From assembly GCF_030403505.1 (NCBI RefSeq), contig NZ_JAUEMJ010000004.1:62001-126000 (forward strand): 64,000 bases of DNA. Direction: 5' to 3'. Source of the stretch: Glycomyces tritici. GTDB lineage: Bacteria; Actinomycetota; Actinomycetes; Mycobacteriales; Micromonosporaceae. The translations under genes and the position numbers were made by a program. Numbering within the stretch: position 1 is the stretch's first letter; every line of letters begins with the position of its first letter. Below the pieces are notes generated by a model that did not search any database, was not told where the DNA came from, and saw nothing but the letters and a program-made list of their open reading frames with translations. Shown here in pieces: positions 1-7,974 of the stretch.

Positions 1-408
1 GTCAAGCACACCGGGCTCGCGACGATCGCCGACGACTCCGGTCTCGCCGTTGACGCCCTCAACGGGATGCCCGGCGTGCTCTCGGCCCGCTGGGCCGGCA
101 GCGCCAAGGACGACGCGGCGAACAACGCGCTGCTGCTCGACCAGCTCGCGGACGTCCCTGACGGCCTGCGCGGCGCGAAGTTCGTGTGCGCCGCCGCGAT
201 CGTCTGGCCCGACGGGCGCGAGCTCGTGGTCCACGGCGAAATGCACGGGACCGTGGGACGTGAACCGAAGGGCGCCAACGGCTTCGGCTACGACCCGCTC
301 TTCACCCCCGACGGCTTCGACCGCACCAGCGCCGAGCTCACCGCGGCGGAGAAGAACGCGATCTCCCACCGGGGGAAGGCATTCCGGGAGCTTGCGAGCG
401 GAATCTGA
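1..408 (+). CDS. rdgB: RdgB/HAM1 XTP/dITP diphosphatase (C-terminal part)
   Basis: This is the 3' part of a non-canonical purine NTP pyrophosphatase, which hydrolyses dITP, XTP and similar nucleotides to monophosphates and keeps them out of DNA. The reading frame is open from the first base of the window, so the N-terminus lies outside. The family motif IADDSGLAVDAL, followed by GMPGVLSARWAG, is visible at once. GANGFGYDPLF and the terminal SHRGKAF segment are the other conserved family blocks. The next gene on the other strand is bcp, a neighbour also found in Streptomyces. The last six codons (ELASGI) and the stop lie inside the first unit of a 32-bp tandem repeat, which is unusual. Confidence 0.95.
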   Translation, partial: VKHTGLATIADDSGLAVDALNGMPGVLSARWAGSAKDDAANNALLLDQLADVPDGLRGAKFVCAAAIVWPDGRELVVHGEMHGTVGREPKGANGFGYDPLFTPDGFDRTSAELTAAEKNAISHRGKAFRELASGI

Positions 409-575
409 GGCTCTGCCGCGAGCTTGCGAGCGGAATCTGAGGCTCTGCCGGGAGCTTGCGACCGGAGTCTGAGGCTCTGCCGAGAACTTGTGAACGGAAT
501 CTGAGGCTCGCGAGCCTGCGACTGGCATCTGAGCCACGGCTGGGAGCTTGCGACCTAAAACTGAAGCACCGCAAC
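388..575 (+). repeat. 32-bp tandem repeat array overlapping the rdgB stop
   Basis: Copies start at 388, 420 and 452 at exact 32-bp spacing. Three further decayed copies follow at about 484, 514 and 544. The core reads GAGCTTGCGAGCGGAATC then TGAGGCTCTGCCG. The first unit carries the last rdgB codons and its stop, so the array looks like repeated duplication of the gene's 3' end. Copies 1 and 2 are nearly identical and later ones drift. A related 32-bp array lies at 46879-46963. Confidence 0.9.
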
Positions 576-592
576 ACCTGAGCGTTGCGATT

Positions 593-614
593 GAGGCGGC
601 CCTAGGGCCGCCTC
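593..614. terminator. Bidirectional terminator between rdgB and bcp
   Basis: A perfect 22-bp palindrome with arms GAGGCGGCCCT and AGGGCCGCCTC lies between the convergent genes rdgB and bcp. A short T-containing stretch follows on the plus strand. Confidence 0.75.
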
Positions 615-619
615 TTCGC

Positions 620-1069
620 TTACCGGTTCTTCAGCAGCTCGAGGGCTTTGTCCGCGTGGGCGTTCATGTTCAGCTCGCTCTTGAACGCACCGAGGATGAC
701 GCGGCCCTCGCCGATGACGAAGGTCTTGCGCTTGGTGGCGATGATGCCGAGCTTGCGGCGCACGTCGAAGGCCTCGGCGATCTTCCCCTCCGGGTCGGAC
801 AGGAGCGGGTAGCCGAAGGAGTGCTTGGCGGCGAACGCGGCCTGGCGGTCGACCGTGTCGTTGGAGATGCCGACCGGGGTGGCGCCGGCAGCCTCGAAGT
901 CGGCGGCGAGGTCGCGGAAGTGGCAGGCCTCGGCGGTGCAGCCCGGTGTCATCGCCTGCGGGTAGAAGAAGAGCACGACGGGGCCGTTCTCGAGGAGCTC
1001 GTCGAGGCTGCGGGGCGTCCCCGTCTCGTCGTCGAGGGTGAATGCGGGGGCGGTGTCTCCGGTGTCCAT
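620..1069 (-). CDS. bcp: Peroxiredoxin, BCP/PrxQ type
   Basis: This is a thiol peroxidase of 149 residues that reduces hydrogen peroxide and organic hydroperoxides in the cytoplasm. It shows the AhpC/TSA fold and the motif TPGCTAEACHFRD. Cys44 is the peroxidatic residue, and Cys49, five residues later, is the resolving one, as in atypical two-Cys PrxQ enzymes. The ATG at 1069 was chosen because homologues begin near the MDTGDTAPAFTL segment; the frame stays open further upstream, but that stretch does not resemble the family. The gene is convergent with rdgB and divergent from the LPMO gene. Confidence 0.93.
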   Translation of the reverse strand: MDTGDTAPAFTLDDETGTPRSLDELLENGPVVLFFYPQAMTPGCTAEACHFRDLAADFEAAGATPVGISNDTVDRQAAFAAKHSFGYPLLSDPEGKIAEAFDVRRKLGIIATKRKTFVIGEGRVILGAFKSELNMNAHADKALELLKNR

Positions 1070-1223
1070 GGAGCCGAGTGTATCCGCGCGTCCGCGAATC
1101 GAATCGTTCCTTGCCGGGCGGCCGGATACCGTTGCGTTCCACCAAGTGATATAGATACACTCGAATATCACGATATCGTCAGCAGCAGTCCACAAGATCG
1201 CGCTGGCTCTTCGAGGGCCAGGT

Positions 1224-1237
1224 TGGGAGCGCTCCAT
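1224..1237 (+). promoter_or_regulatory. CebR-type operator upstream of the LPMO gene
   Basis: The sequence TGGGAGCGCTCCAT matches the Streptomyces CebR box TGGGAGCGCTCCCA at the first 12 positions. CebR is the LacI-family repressor that responds to cello-oligosaccharides. The site ends 21 bp before the LPMO start codon, directly upstream of the ribosome binding site GAGGAG at 1247-1252. The rest of the 1070-1258 gap is AT-rich and holds an inverted repeat ATATC-AC-GATAT at 1165-1176. Confidence 0.75.
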
Positions 1238-1258
1238 GTCCGGCAGAGGAGTAATTCC

Positions 1259-2389
1259 ATGTCCACCACCGCCACGTCGGCGCTCGGCGGCAGACGCCGC
1301 AGAATCGCCGCCGTCATGTCAATGGTCCTGGCCGCAGTAACGGCCATGACCATCACGGGGCTCTTCAGCAGAGACGAGGCCGAAGCCCACGGCGCCACGG
1401 TCTTCCCGGGCTCGCGCCAGTACTTCTGCTACTTCGACGGCCTCAGCGGGGGCGGCCAGCTCGACCCCTACAACGAAGCCTGCCAGGCCGCCCTCGACCA
1501 GGGCGGGTCCACCCCGTTCTACAACTGGTTCGGGAACCTCGACTCCAACGGCGCGGGCAAGACCGTCGGCTACATCCCCGACGGGCAGATCTGCGACGGC
1601 GGGGGCCGCGGCCCGTACGACTTCTCGGCGTTCAACGAGCCGGGCAACTGGCCGAAGACCCACGTGACCGCCGGCGCGAACGTCGAGTGGCGCTACAACA
1701 ACTGGGCCCACCACCCCGGCAAGTTCGACCTCTACATCACCAAGGACGGGTGGGACCCGAACCAGCCGCTCGCCTGGGACGACCTCGAGAAGTTCCAGAC
1801 CTTCACGAACCCGGCCTCCAACGGCGGGCCCGGGAGCGACGACCACTACTACTACGCGAACCTGAAGCTGCCGCAGAAGTCCGGTTACCACGTGGTCTTC
1901 ACGCACTGGGTGCGCTCGGACTCGACCGAGAACTTCTACGCCTGCTCCGACGTCGTCTTCGACGGCGGCAACGGCGAGGTCACCGGCATCCGCCCGGGCG
2001 CGAACCTGCCGGGCAACGACGGCGGCGTCGTCGACCCGCCGACCGAGACCGAGACCCCCACGGGCGGACCGACCGGCGGCCCGACGGGCGCCTGCACCGC
2101 CACCGCCTCCATCTACTCGTGGAGCGGCGGCGCGACGGTCAACATCACCGTCAAGAACACCAGCGCCTCGACCATGAGCGACTGGATGATCCACTGGCTG
2201 TGGGCGCCGAACTCCGGCGTCACCATCCGGGACTCGTGGAACACCACGATCACCACGATGGGCGATATGCAGATGGCCGGACCGTCCGGCTGGAACGCGA
2301 CCATCGCATCGGGCGGGACGGCGAGCTTCGGCTTCAATGTCAGCGGCAACCTGTCGACGATGCCGGCCATGGAGTGCATGCCCGCGTGA
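1259..2389 (+). CDS. Secreted AA10 lytic polysaccharide monooxygenase with CBM2
   Basis: This is a copper-dependent oxidase of 376 residues, predicted to cleave crystalline cellulose outside the cell. The signal peptide covers about residues 1-43 and contains RRRR. The mature protein starts at His44 (AEA then HGATVFPGSRQYF), as needed for the copper histidine brace; the second brace His is 151 or 152 in NNWAHHPGKF. The AA10 domain ends near CSDVVFDGGNGEVTGI. A Thr/Pro/Gly linker follows, then a family 2 cellulose-binding module from about residue 278 with conserved Trp residues. The AA10 sequence resembles cellulose-active Streptomyces enzymes, and the CebR box in front supports cellulose as substrate. 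The ATG at 1259 has the ribosome binding site GAGGAG. Confidence 0.95.
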   Translation: MSTTATSALGGRRRRIAAVMSMVLAAVTAMTITGLFSRDEAEAHGATVFPGSRQYFCYFDGLSGGGQLDPYNEACQAALDQGGSTPFYNWFGNLDSNGAGKTVGYIPDGQICDGGGRGPYDFSAFNEPGNWPKTHVTAGANVEWRYNNWAHHPGKFDLYITKDGWDPNQPLAWDDLEKFQTFTNPASNGGPGSDDHYYYANLKLPQKSGYHVVFTHWVRSDSTENFYACSDVVFDGGNGEVTGIRPGANLPGNDGGVVDPPTETETPTGGPTGGPTGACTATASIYSWSGGATVNITVKNTSASTMSDWMIHWLWAPNSGVTIRDSWNTTITTMGDMQMAGPSGWNATIASGGTASFGFNVSGNLSTMPAMECMPA

Positions 2390-2524
2390 CAACGCGGTGA
2401 TTCGTGAAGGCGACGCGCGCAGGGCTGGAACCTGAACGTTCGTCGACATAATCGCCGCTTCGACTCCTCCCTCCGGAGGCCTCCTGGAATACTTGAACCA
2501 GCAGGTCTTCCGGGGGGAGGAGCC

Positions 2525-3406
2525 ATGTCAGCACCCGCAGCGCCGGCAAAAGCCGGCCCGCAGCCGATGACGGCGTCGACACGCGCCGGCGTCGTCGTCC
2601 AGACCTACATCTCCGATCACGTCGACGCGCTCAACCGCGCCATCGCGGCCTTCGAGCGCCAGGCGCCCGGCTCCGCCGGGACCGTCCGCGTCACCATCCA
2701 CCAGCTGCGCACCGTGATCCGCGGGTACGCGCACCTGTTCACCGAGACGCCGCCGCGCAGCCAGGAACTCGACCACCTGCTCGAAGCGCTCAAGCACACC
2801 GAGGACCTCGAGAAGCTCCGCGTCCACTTCTCCGACCGCTTCGACCAGCTCGCGCTCGAGGCCTCTGAGCACCCGAAATGGTATGCGGCCCTTGAATACG
2901 AGATGCGCGAGTCCTACCGCCAGACCGAGGGGATCGCCTCCCAGACCTGGGTCGCGGTCCTGCTCAGCCAGGTGCGGCTCTTCACCGAGCACGCCCGGCT
3001 CAGCCGGGACGGCGACAAGCCCGCGTCCTCGCTCATGGGCGTCCTGTCGCAGGCCAGGACGCACCTGCTCGACACCTACGGGCGGCTCAGCCACGCCACC
3101 GACCTCGTGCTCGCGCGGGACGAGACGCGCATCGCGGCGCGGGAGGCGCACTACCTCGCCGAAGCCGCCGCGCCCGCGCTCGGGCAGGTCGCCATGGACG
3201 TCGTGGCGCCGATGGCGGACCTCGAGCGCCTGCTCGACCGGTACCGCCAGGCCGTGATCGCCCGCAACTGGCTGCTGCGGCTGCCGGGCGCGGACCGGGC
3301 CGACCGCCTCACCGCGAGCCTCGCCGAGCTCGAGAAGGAGCACCTGCGCCAGCTGGGCGAGGAGATCGACCGGGCCGCATCGGAGATGGCCGAGCGCTGG
3401 TCCTAG
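2525..3406 (+). CDS. CHAD-domain protein
   Basis: This is a 293-residue, mostly helical protein with a CHAD (conserved histidine alpha-helical) domain. The N-terminal signature VTIHQLRTVIRGYAHLF corresponds to the conserved His and Arg/Lys helix, and a further conserved helix is LDHLLEALKHTEDLEKLR. CHAD domains are known to bind inorganic polyphosphate through basic surfaces, often beside CYTH domains. No CYTH gene is adjacent here, so its partner is unknown. The ATG at 2525 has a very strong ribosome binding site (GGGGGGAGGAG), and a hairpin terminator follows the gene. Confidence 0.85.
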   Translation: MSAPAAPAKAGPQPMTASTRAGVVVQTYISDHVDALNRAIAAFERQAPGSAGTVRVTIHQLRTVIRGYAHLFTETPPRSQELDHLLEALKHTEDLEKLRVHFSDRFDQLALEASEHPKWYAALEYEMRESYRQTEGIASQTWVAVLLSQVRLFTEHARLSRDGDKPASSLMGVLSQARTHLLDTYGRLSHATDLVLARDETRIAAREAHYLAEAAAPALGQVAMDVVAPMADLERLLDRYRQAVIARNWLLRLPGADRADRLTASLAELEKEHLRQLGEEIDRAASEMAERWS

Positions 3407-3451
3407 AGCAAAGAACAGTGGTCTTGTGAGCGTGACGAAGTCGCGCACCGG

Positions 3452-3483
3452 AACGGGCCCGAGGCTTTCGCCTCGGGCCCGTT
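3452..3483. terminator. Terminator between CHAD gene and DUF885 gene
   Basis: A 14-bp perfect stem, AACGGGCCCGAGGC paired with GCCTCGGGCCCGTT, has a TTTC loop between convergent genes. It can serve both strands. Confidence 0.85.
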
Positions 3484-3502
3484 GCTCATGCGTGGATACC
3501 GA

Positions 3503-5161
3503 CTACCCGCGCAGCACCGAGGCGAGGTTGTCGAGGCCGATCGGGCCGAGGTTGAGGGCCCTGGTGTGCCAGGCCTTCAGGTCGAAGGCCGCTCCGGCGG
3601 CGGCCTGGGCCTCGGCGCGGGCGTCGACCCAGGCGCGTTCGCCGAGCTTGTAGCAGATGGCCTGGCCGGGCCAGCCCGCGTAGCGGACGATCTCCGGGTA
3701 GGCGCGGTGCTCGGCGATGCGGCCGCGGGTCTTGAGCACGTCGAGCGCGACGTCGAAGTTCCAGCGCTCGCCGTGGAGCTTGGCCTCGGCGGCGGGCAGC
3801 GGCAGGTCGAGGTGCCAGCCGATGTCGATCACGACGCGGGCGGCCCGCAGGGCCGAGCCCTTGAGCATCCCGAGGCGGGTGCCGGTGTCGGCGAACCAGC
3901 CGAGCTCGTCGGAGAGCCGCTCGGCGTACAGGGCCCAGCCCTCGGCGTGGCCGGAGACGGAGCCGAAGACCTTCGCGAAGCGGGAGAGGCCGTCGCCGGT
4001 GACCTTGGTCTGGCCGATCTGGAGGTGGTGGCCGGGCACGCCCTCGTGGAAGACCGTGGTCAGCTCGCCCCAGGTGCGGAACGTCTCGCGTTCGGCGACG
4101 GGCCACCAGGTGCGGCCCGGCCGGGAGAGGTCCTCGCTGGGGCCGGTGTAGTAGGCCGAGCCGGCGGAGGAGCCGTGCACGATCTGAACGTCGAGGTTCA
4201 TCAGGCGCGGGTCGATGTCGAAGTGGACGCCGTTGAGCGCTTCGAGGGCGCTCTGGTGCTTCTCGGTGAGCCAGGCCAGGTACGCCTCGTGGGTGTCGAC
4301 GGCCTGGGTGGCGTCGAGGTGGGCGATGACCTCGTCGAGCCCGGCGCCGGAGAGCCGGTGCGCGGCGGCGATGCCCGCGGCCTCGGCGATCATCTCGTCC
4401 TCGATGCGGTGCAGTTCGTCCCAGGCCCAGTCGTAGGCCTCGCGGGGGTCGAGGACCGCGCCGAGGGTGGAGCGGGCCGCGAGGAGGTACCGCTCCTCGC
4501 CCACGCCGTCGCTCGCGGCGGCGTGCGGGGCGTAGGTGCGCTCCAGGAAGTCGGCGATGCCGTTGAACGCCTGGTAGGCGGCTTCGGCGGCCTCGCGCAG
4601 GTCGCGGGCCTGGGGGCCGTCGCCGTACGCGGCGAGGTGCTTGTCGAAGGTGCGCGACTCGGCGTTGCGGCGGGCCTGCTTCGCGCCTTCGGTGACCTGG
4701 AGGAGTGCGACGGTCTGGCCCGCCGCGATCCCGGCCTCGAGGGTCTGACGCCAGGTCGTGAGCATCTGGGGGATGGCGCGCATCCGCGAGGCGTTGAGCC
4801 GCCAGTCGTTCTCGGTGCGGCGCGGCGTCAGGTCCACATAGCTCACCAGGCTCTGGAGCATGCCGTAGGGCACGCGCAGGGCGCGGCGCCATTCGCCGGC
4901 CTCGTGCTGGGCGACGCTCACGTCGAGGCGCTCGGCCATGTGGAGGCGGGCGAGGTCGTCGGCGGGGCCGGTCGAGGTGAGCGCGTTGAGCTTCGCGAGC
5001 GTGTCGCGGTCGAGCTCGGCCCGCTCGGCGACGGCCTCGGGGCCGAAATCGGTGGCGACGCCGAAGTCGCCCTTGATGCCGGCCGACCCGGCGAACATGG
5101 GGTGCAGCCGGGCGAACGCGGTGATGTACTCGTCGGCCAGTGCGAATATCGGTGAGGTCAT
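3503..5161 (-). CDS. DUF885 family metallopeptidase
   Basis: This is a 552-residue cytoplasmic protein of the DUF885 family, whose members look like zinc carboxypeptidases of the M32/M2-like gluzincin fold. The zinc-site motif HEGVPGHH is at residues 372-379, and the downstream Glu is at 407 in HAEGWALYAE. No signal peptide is visible. The ATG at 5161 lies 10 bp after the stop of nuoJ on the same strand, so the gene may be transcribed together with nuoI-nuoJ. The substrate is not known. Confidence 0.88.
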   Translation of the reverse strand: MTSPIFALADEYITAFARLHPMFAGSAGIKGDFGVATDFGPEAVAERAELDRDTLAKLNALTSTGPADDLARLHMAERLDVSVAQHEAGEWRRALRVPYGMLQSLVSYVDLTPRRTENDWRLNASRMRAIPQMLTTWRQTLEAGIAAGQTVALLQVTEGAKQARRNAESRTFDKHLAAYGDGPQARDLREAAEAAYQAFNGIADFLERTYAPHAAASDGVGEERYLLAARSTLGAVLDPREAYDWAWDELHRIEDEMIAEAAGIAAAHRLSGAGLDEVIAHLDATQAVDTHEAYLAWLTEKHQSALEALNGVHFDIDPRLMNLDVQIVHGSSAGSAYYTGPSEDLSRPGRTWWPVAERETFRTWGELTTVFHEGVPGHHLQIGQTKVTGDGLSRFAKVFGSVSGHAEGWALYAERLSDELGWFADTGTRLGMLKGSALRAARVVIDIGWHLDLPLPAAEAKLHGERWNFDVALDVLKTRGRIAEHRAYPEIVRYAGWPGQAICYKLGERAWVDARAEAQAAAGAAFDLKAWHTRALNLGPIGLDNLASVLRG

Positions 5162-5171
5162 GGCCGCCAGC

Positions 5172-5717
5172 TTACCGCGCGGCTAGTAAACCTTCGTTAC
5201 GTGATTGTTGCTCGGTGGCGCCGCTGCTCCGGGTCGAGACGACGACCGCTCCGACCAGGGCCGCGAGCAGCAGGAGCGACAGCACTTCGAACGGCAGCAC
5301 CCAGTCGGCGAAGACCGCTTCGCCCATGACGGCGGCCCCGCCGCTCTCGCGGTCGGCGGTCCCGGCCCTGGTCCAGCCGAAGGCGCCGGTGACGACGGCC
5401 GCGAGGCCGAGCCCGACCCCGCCGGCGATGAGCGCGCCGGGCAGCCTCGCCCGGTCGAGGTCGTCGGCCGGATCGGTCGGGGCCCTGGTGAGCATGGTCG
5501 CGAAGAGCAGCAGCACCACGATCGCGCCGACGTAGACGAGGACGAGCACCCACGCGAGGAACTCGGCGGTGAGCACGAGCGCGGCCCCCGCGATCCCGGC
5601 GAACGCGACCGCGAGCCACAGTCCGGCCCGCACGATCCGCTTCGTGGTCACGACGGCGAGCGCGGCACCGAGCGCGAGGAGCCCGAACGCCAGGAGCAGG
5701 ACGTCGGCGAGCGTCAC
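5172..5717 (-). CDS. nuoJ: NADH-quinone oxidoreductase subunit J (NuoJ-like)
   Basis: This is a 181-residue membrane subunit of respiratory complex I. Five hydrophobic helices are visible, including the family segment [21 protein letters not shown], where NuoJ forms part of the proton-translocation module. The GTG start at 5717 overlaps the nuoI stop (GTGA), which indicates translational coupling. The last residues, after about [12 protein letters not shown], are a polar tail. No nuoK, L, M or N follows; instead a DUF885 peptidase gene comes 10 bp later. This is therefore an isolated pair, either a remnant or a second partial nuo locus. Confidence 0.9.
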   Translation of the reverse strand: MTLADVLLLAFGLLALGAALAVVTTKRIVRAGLWLAVAFAGIAGAALVLTAEFLAWVLVLVYVGAIVVLLLFATMLTRAPTDPADDLDRARLPGALIAGGVGLGLAAVVTGAFGWTRAGTADRESGGAAVMGEAVFADWVLPFEVLSLLLLAALVGAVVVSTRSSGATEQQSRNEGLLAAR

Positions 5718-6175
5718 TCGACACCGTCCGGCTTCGCGGCGTCCGGGACGGTGCCCATCCACTCCCCCAGGTGCTCCTTGTCGTGGAGCAGGTTGCGGAT
5801 GTCGCCTTCGGCGTAGGCGAAGTCGGGGGCCCAGAAGAGGGCGTCGAAGGGGCACACGTCGACGCAGATCCCGCAGTACATGCACAGCGAGAAGTCGATG
5901 TCGAAGCGGTCGAGGACGTTCACCTGCCGCGGCCGGGCGGCGCCTTCGACCTCGACGGTCTCCTTGTGCGAGTCGATGTAGATGCACCAGTCGGGGCATT
6001 CGCGGGCGCACAGCATGCAGGAGGTGCAGTTCGGTTCGTGCAGGGCGATCACGCCCCGGGTGCGCTCGGGCAGTACCGGTTCGTTCTCGGGGTACTGGCT
6101 GGTGACCGTGCGGCGCGCGGCGGTGCGCGCGGTCGCGGCGAGACCGCTGACCAGACCGCTCCCGGGAAGCCTCAT
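5714..6175 (-). CDS. nuoI: NADH-quinone oxidoreductase subunit I (NuoI, 2x4Fe-4S)
   Basis: This is a 153-residue peripheral-arm subunit that carries two 4Fe-4S clusters (N6a and N6b) on the path to quinone. The cluster ligands are complete: Cys50, 53, 56 and 60 in [12 protein letters not shown], and Cys98, 101, 104 and 108 in [12 protein letters not shown]. The length is on the short side for NuoI, with a trimmed N-terminus. It is coupled to nuoJ by a 4-nt overlap. No other nuo gene precedes it; a repeat field lies upstream instead. Confidence 0.92.
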   Translation of the reverse strand: MRLPGSGLVSGLAATARTAARRTVTSQYPENEPVLPERTRGVIALHEPNCTSCMLCARECPDWCIYIDSHKETVEVEGAARPRQVNVLDRFDIDFSLCMYCGICVDVCPFDALFWAPDFAYAEGDIRNLLHDKEHLGEWMGTVPDAAKPDGVE

Positions 6176-6240
6176 GCCCTCATCGTGGCAGACGCCGCCG
6201 CTTAATTCCAGACCTGCAGCCGCGAAGCGCGGCTTAATTG

Positions 6241-6460
6241 CCCGTCCGCTTCGCAGCTGGGCCGCCCGTCTTCATCGCAGCTCGGTCGCCGGTCCTCTCC
6301 GCGGCGGCATTGCCGGTCCGCTCCGCTGAGGTGCCGGTCCGCTTCGCAGCCGGGTTGTCCCTCCGCTTCGCGACTGGGTTGCCGGTCCGCTTCGCGACTG
6401 AGTTGCTCGTCCGCTTCGCGACTGAGTTGCCCGTCCGCTTCGCGGAGCAGCTTGTCCGAT
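6241..6460. repeat. 24-bp tandem repeat array upstream of nuoI
   Basis: About nine degenerate copies of a 24-bp unit with core GTCCGCTTCGCGACTGAGTT are present. The block TCCGCTTCG recurs at 6362, 6386, 6410 and 6434, exactly 24 bp apart. Since 24 is a multiple of three, both strands hold open frames built of octapeptides (LPVRFATE on plus, AKRTGNSV-like on minus). Neither has a convincing start or homology, so I treat the array as non-coding. With its flanks it fills the 6176-6598 gap; I see no gene there. Confidence 0.85.
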
Positions 6461-6598
6461 TCCCGACTCCGCAGGCGTGTCCGGTAGTGCCGGTTTTCCC
6501 TTGAAACCGCCTGCTGCGTCCACAAGAGCCGTTACCGTGAGCCATTGACACGTCACGTGCCGGGCGCGACCCGGCGCCGTTCGGGAGGAACCGTGCCC

Positions 6599-7075
6599 AT
6601 GCGAATGACGCAGCCCATCCGAGGGATGCTCGCCGCGCTGAGCCTCAGCGTCGCACTCGTGCTGACCAGCGCCGTTCCTGCGAACGCGGCCATCACCGTC
6701 ACGCTCTCGCCGACGGCGGGCGCCGTCGGCACCCGGGTGGACGTGCTGGCCGCGAACTGCGACATGGACGCGACGGGCGATGTCGAGAACACCGACACCA
6801 GCTTCAAACTGCCGAAGAACAACAACAACGCGCAGGGCAGCTTCACCGTCACGGAGAAGATGAAGCCCGGCACGTACACCGTGACGGTGACCTGCGGCTC
6901 CGACACCGCCTCGACGAAGTTCACGGTGACTTCGGGGACTGGCGCCGCCACCGGCGGCGGCTCGACGGCCTCCGATGCGGCCACGGCGGTCCTGTGGACG
7001 GGCGCCGCCGCGGTGCTGATCGCCGCCGCGGGGCTCTGGGTGCTCAAGCGCCGCAGCAATGTCACTGCCGTCTGA
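6599..7075 (+). CDS. Small secreted membrane-anchored protein preceding sortase
   Basis: This is a 158-residue unrecognised exported protein. A signal peptide ends near AVPANA. A beta-rich segment of about 90 residues contains one Cys pair (NCDMDA and VTCGSD). A Gly/Thr/Ser-rich spacer leads to a C-terminal membrane helix (LWTGAAAVLIAAAGLWVLKR). This overall shape resembles a sortase substrate, but no LPXTG-like motif precedes the helix. A GTG at 6593 is an alternative start; the ribosome binding site GGAGG is at 6584-6588. The stop lies 16 nt inside the sortase gene, so the two are co-transcribed. Confidence 0.75.
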   Translation: MRMTQPIRGMLAALSLSVALVLTSAVPANAAITVTLSPTAGAVGTRVDVLAANCDMDATGDVENTDTSFKLPKNNNNAQGSFTVTEKMKPGTYTVTVTCGSDTASTKFTVTSGTGAATGGGSTASDAATAVLWTGAAAVLIAAAGLWVLKRRSNVTAV

Positions 7076-7829
7076 ACCGGCGGGCGACGCGTCGCCCGAG
7101 GAACGACCTGAAACCGCAAGACCCTGCCACCGGCCGGAACCCGCGTTCCGGCCGGTGGCCGCTGTCATCCTCTCGTTCGTGCTCGCCGGGGGCCTCGGGC
7201 TCATGCTCGGCAGCGTCGTCCCGGTGCCCTCGCTGCGGATGCCGCAGTTCGGGAGCCCGTTCCACGACGACCCGTTCGCCGTCGCCGACCCCGCGGGCGG
7301 CACCTGGCTCGACCGCTCGGAGCCGACCCGCGTCGACATCGACGCGGTCGGCGTCCACGCCCCGCTCACCGCGCTCGGCCTCGACTACGAGGGGAACTTC
7401 GAGGTCCCCCGCATGTGGCGCCCCCACGAGGCGGGCTGGTTCGAGGCCGGTCCCACGCCCGGCGAGTTCGGGCCCACGGTCCTCATAGGGCACGTGGACA
7501 CCGAGCGCTCCGGCCCCGCAGTGTTCTTCCCGCTCAGAGAAGTCGACAAGGGCGACCGCATCGAGGTCACCCGGGAGGACGGGATCGTCGTCGCCTTCAA
7601 GGTGACCGCGATCGAGTCCTACGCGAAGCGGCGCCTGCCGTACGAAGAGGTCTTCGGCATCGAGCCCGAGCCGGCCCTGCGCCTGATCACCTGCGGCGGC
7701 GCCTTCGACCGCGAGACCGGCGACTACACCGAGAACCTGGTGGTCTTCGCGAGCTACACCGGCCACCGCGACGCCACCGAAAAGGACCGCGAGCGCCTCC
7801 TCAACGGCCGCGACCACTTCAACGACTGA
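7059..7829 (+). CDS. Class F sortase
   Basis: This is a 256-residue membrane-anchored transpeptidase of the class E/F sortases, which attach proteins to the actinobacterial cell wall. A single membrane helix spans about residues 33-52, and the catalytic domain faces outward. His145 in VLIGHVD and Cys212 in LRLITCGGAFD are the catalytic pair, and Arg218 just downstream may complete the site. The gene overlaps the preceding small exported protein. Two LPVTG proteins lie 35 kb away (41772 and 43310) and could be substrates, but class F specificity is poorly defined. Confidence 0.92.
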   Translation: MSLPSEPAGDASPEERPETARPCHRPEPAFRPVAAVILSFVLAGGLGLMLGSVVPVPSLRMPQFGSPFHDDPFAVADPAGGTWLDRSEPTRVDIDAVGVHAPLTALGLDYEGNFEVPRMWRPHEAGWFEAGPTPGEFGPTVLIGHVDTERSGPAVFFPLREVDKGDRIEVTREDGIVVAFKVTAIESYAKRRLPYEEVFGIEPEPALRLITCGGAFDRETGDYTENLVVFASYTGHRDATEKDRERLLNGRDHFND

Positions 7830-7855
7830 ACCTCCGCACGGCTTGGAAAAACCGA

Positions 7856-7905
7856 CCGCGGGGGCGGGACCGGGGTCTTGACCCCAACCGGTCCCGCCCC
7901 CGCGG
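7856..7905. terminator. Long hairpin terminator after the sortase gene
   Basis: The inverted repeat CCGCGGGGGCGGGACCGG pairs with its complement ending at 7905 around a 14-nt loop that itself contains GGGTC/GACCC. It is the first of two back-to-back hairpins between convergent genes. Confidence 0.8.
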
Positions 7906-7922
7906 CATTCCGGGGGGGTCGT

Positions 7923-7971
7923 CCGCGGGCGCGGGGTCCGGCCAGTCCAACCGGCCGGTCCGCGCCCGCGG
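7923..7971. terminator. Second hairpin, serving the minus-strand operon
   Basis: A 12-bp stem, CCGCGGGCGCGG with CCGCGCCCGCGG, encloses CCGG-rich inner repeats. It lies 4 bp from the end of the isomerase gene and probably terminates that operon. Confidence 0.75.
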
Positions 7972-7974
7972 CGC

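Noticed and set aside
3482..5155. Long plus-strand open frame opposite the DUF885 gene
   Set aside because: It is the antisense shadow of a clear metallopeptidase; its Val/Gly/Glu-rich translation is typical for high-GC antisense frames and shows no domain.
6234..6551. Lys/Arg-rich minus-strand ORF made of octapeptide repeats, histone-tail-like
   Set aside because: It is generated by the 24-bp tandem repeat; the plus strand is equally open, and there is no ribosome binding site or homology. Kept as a repeat finding.
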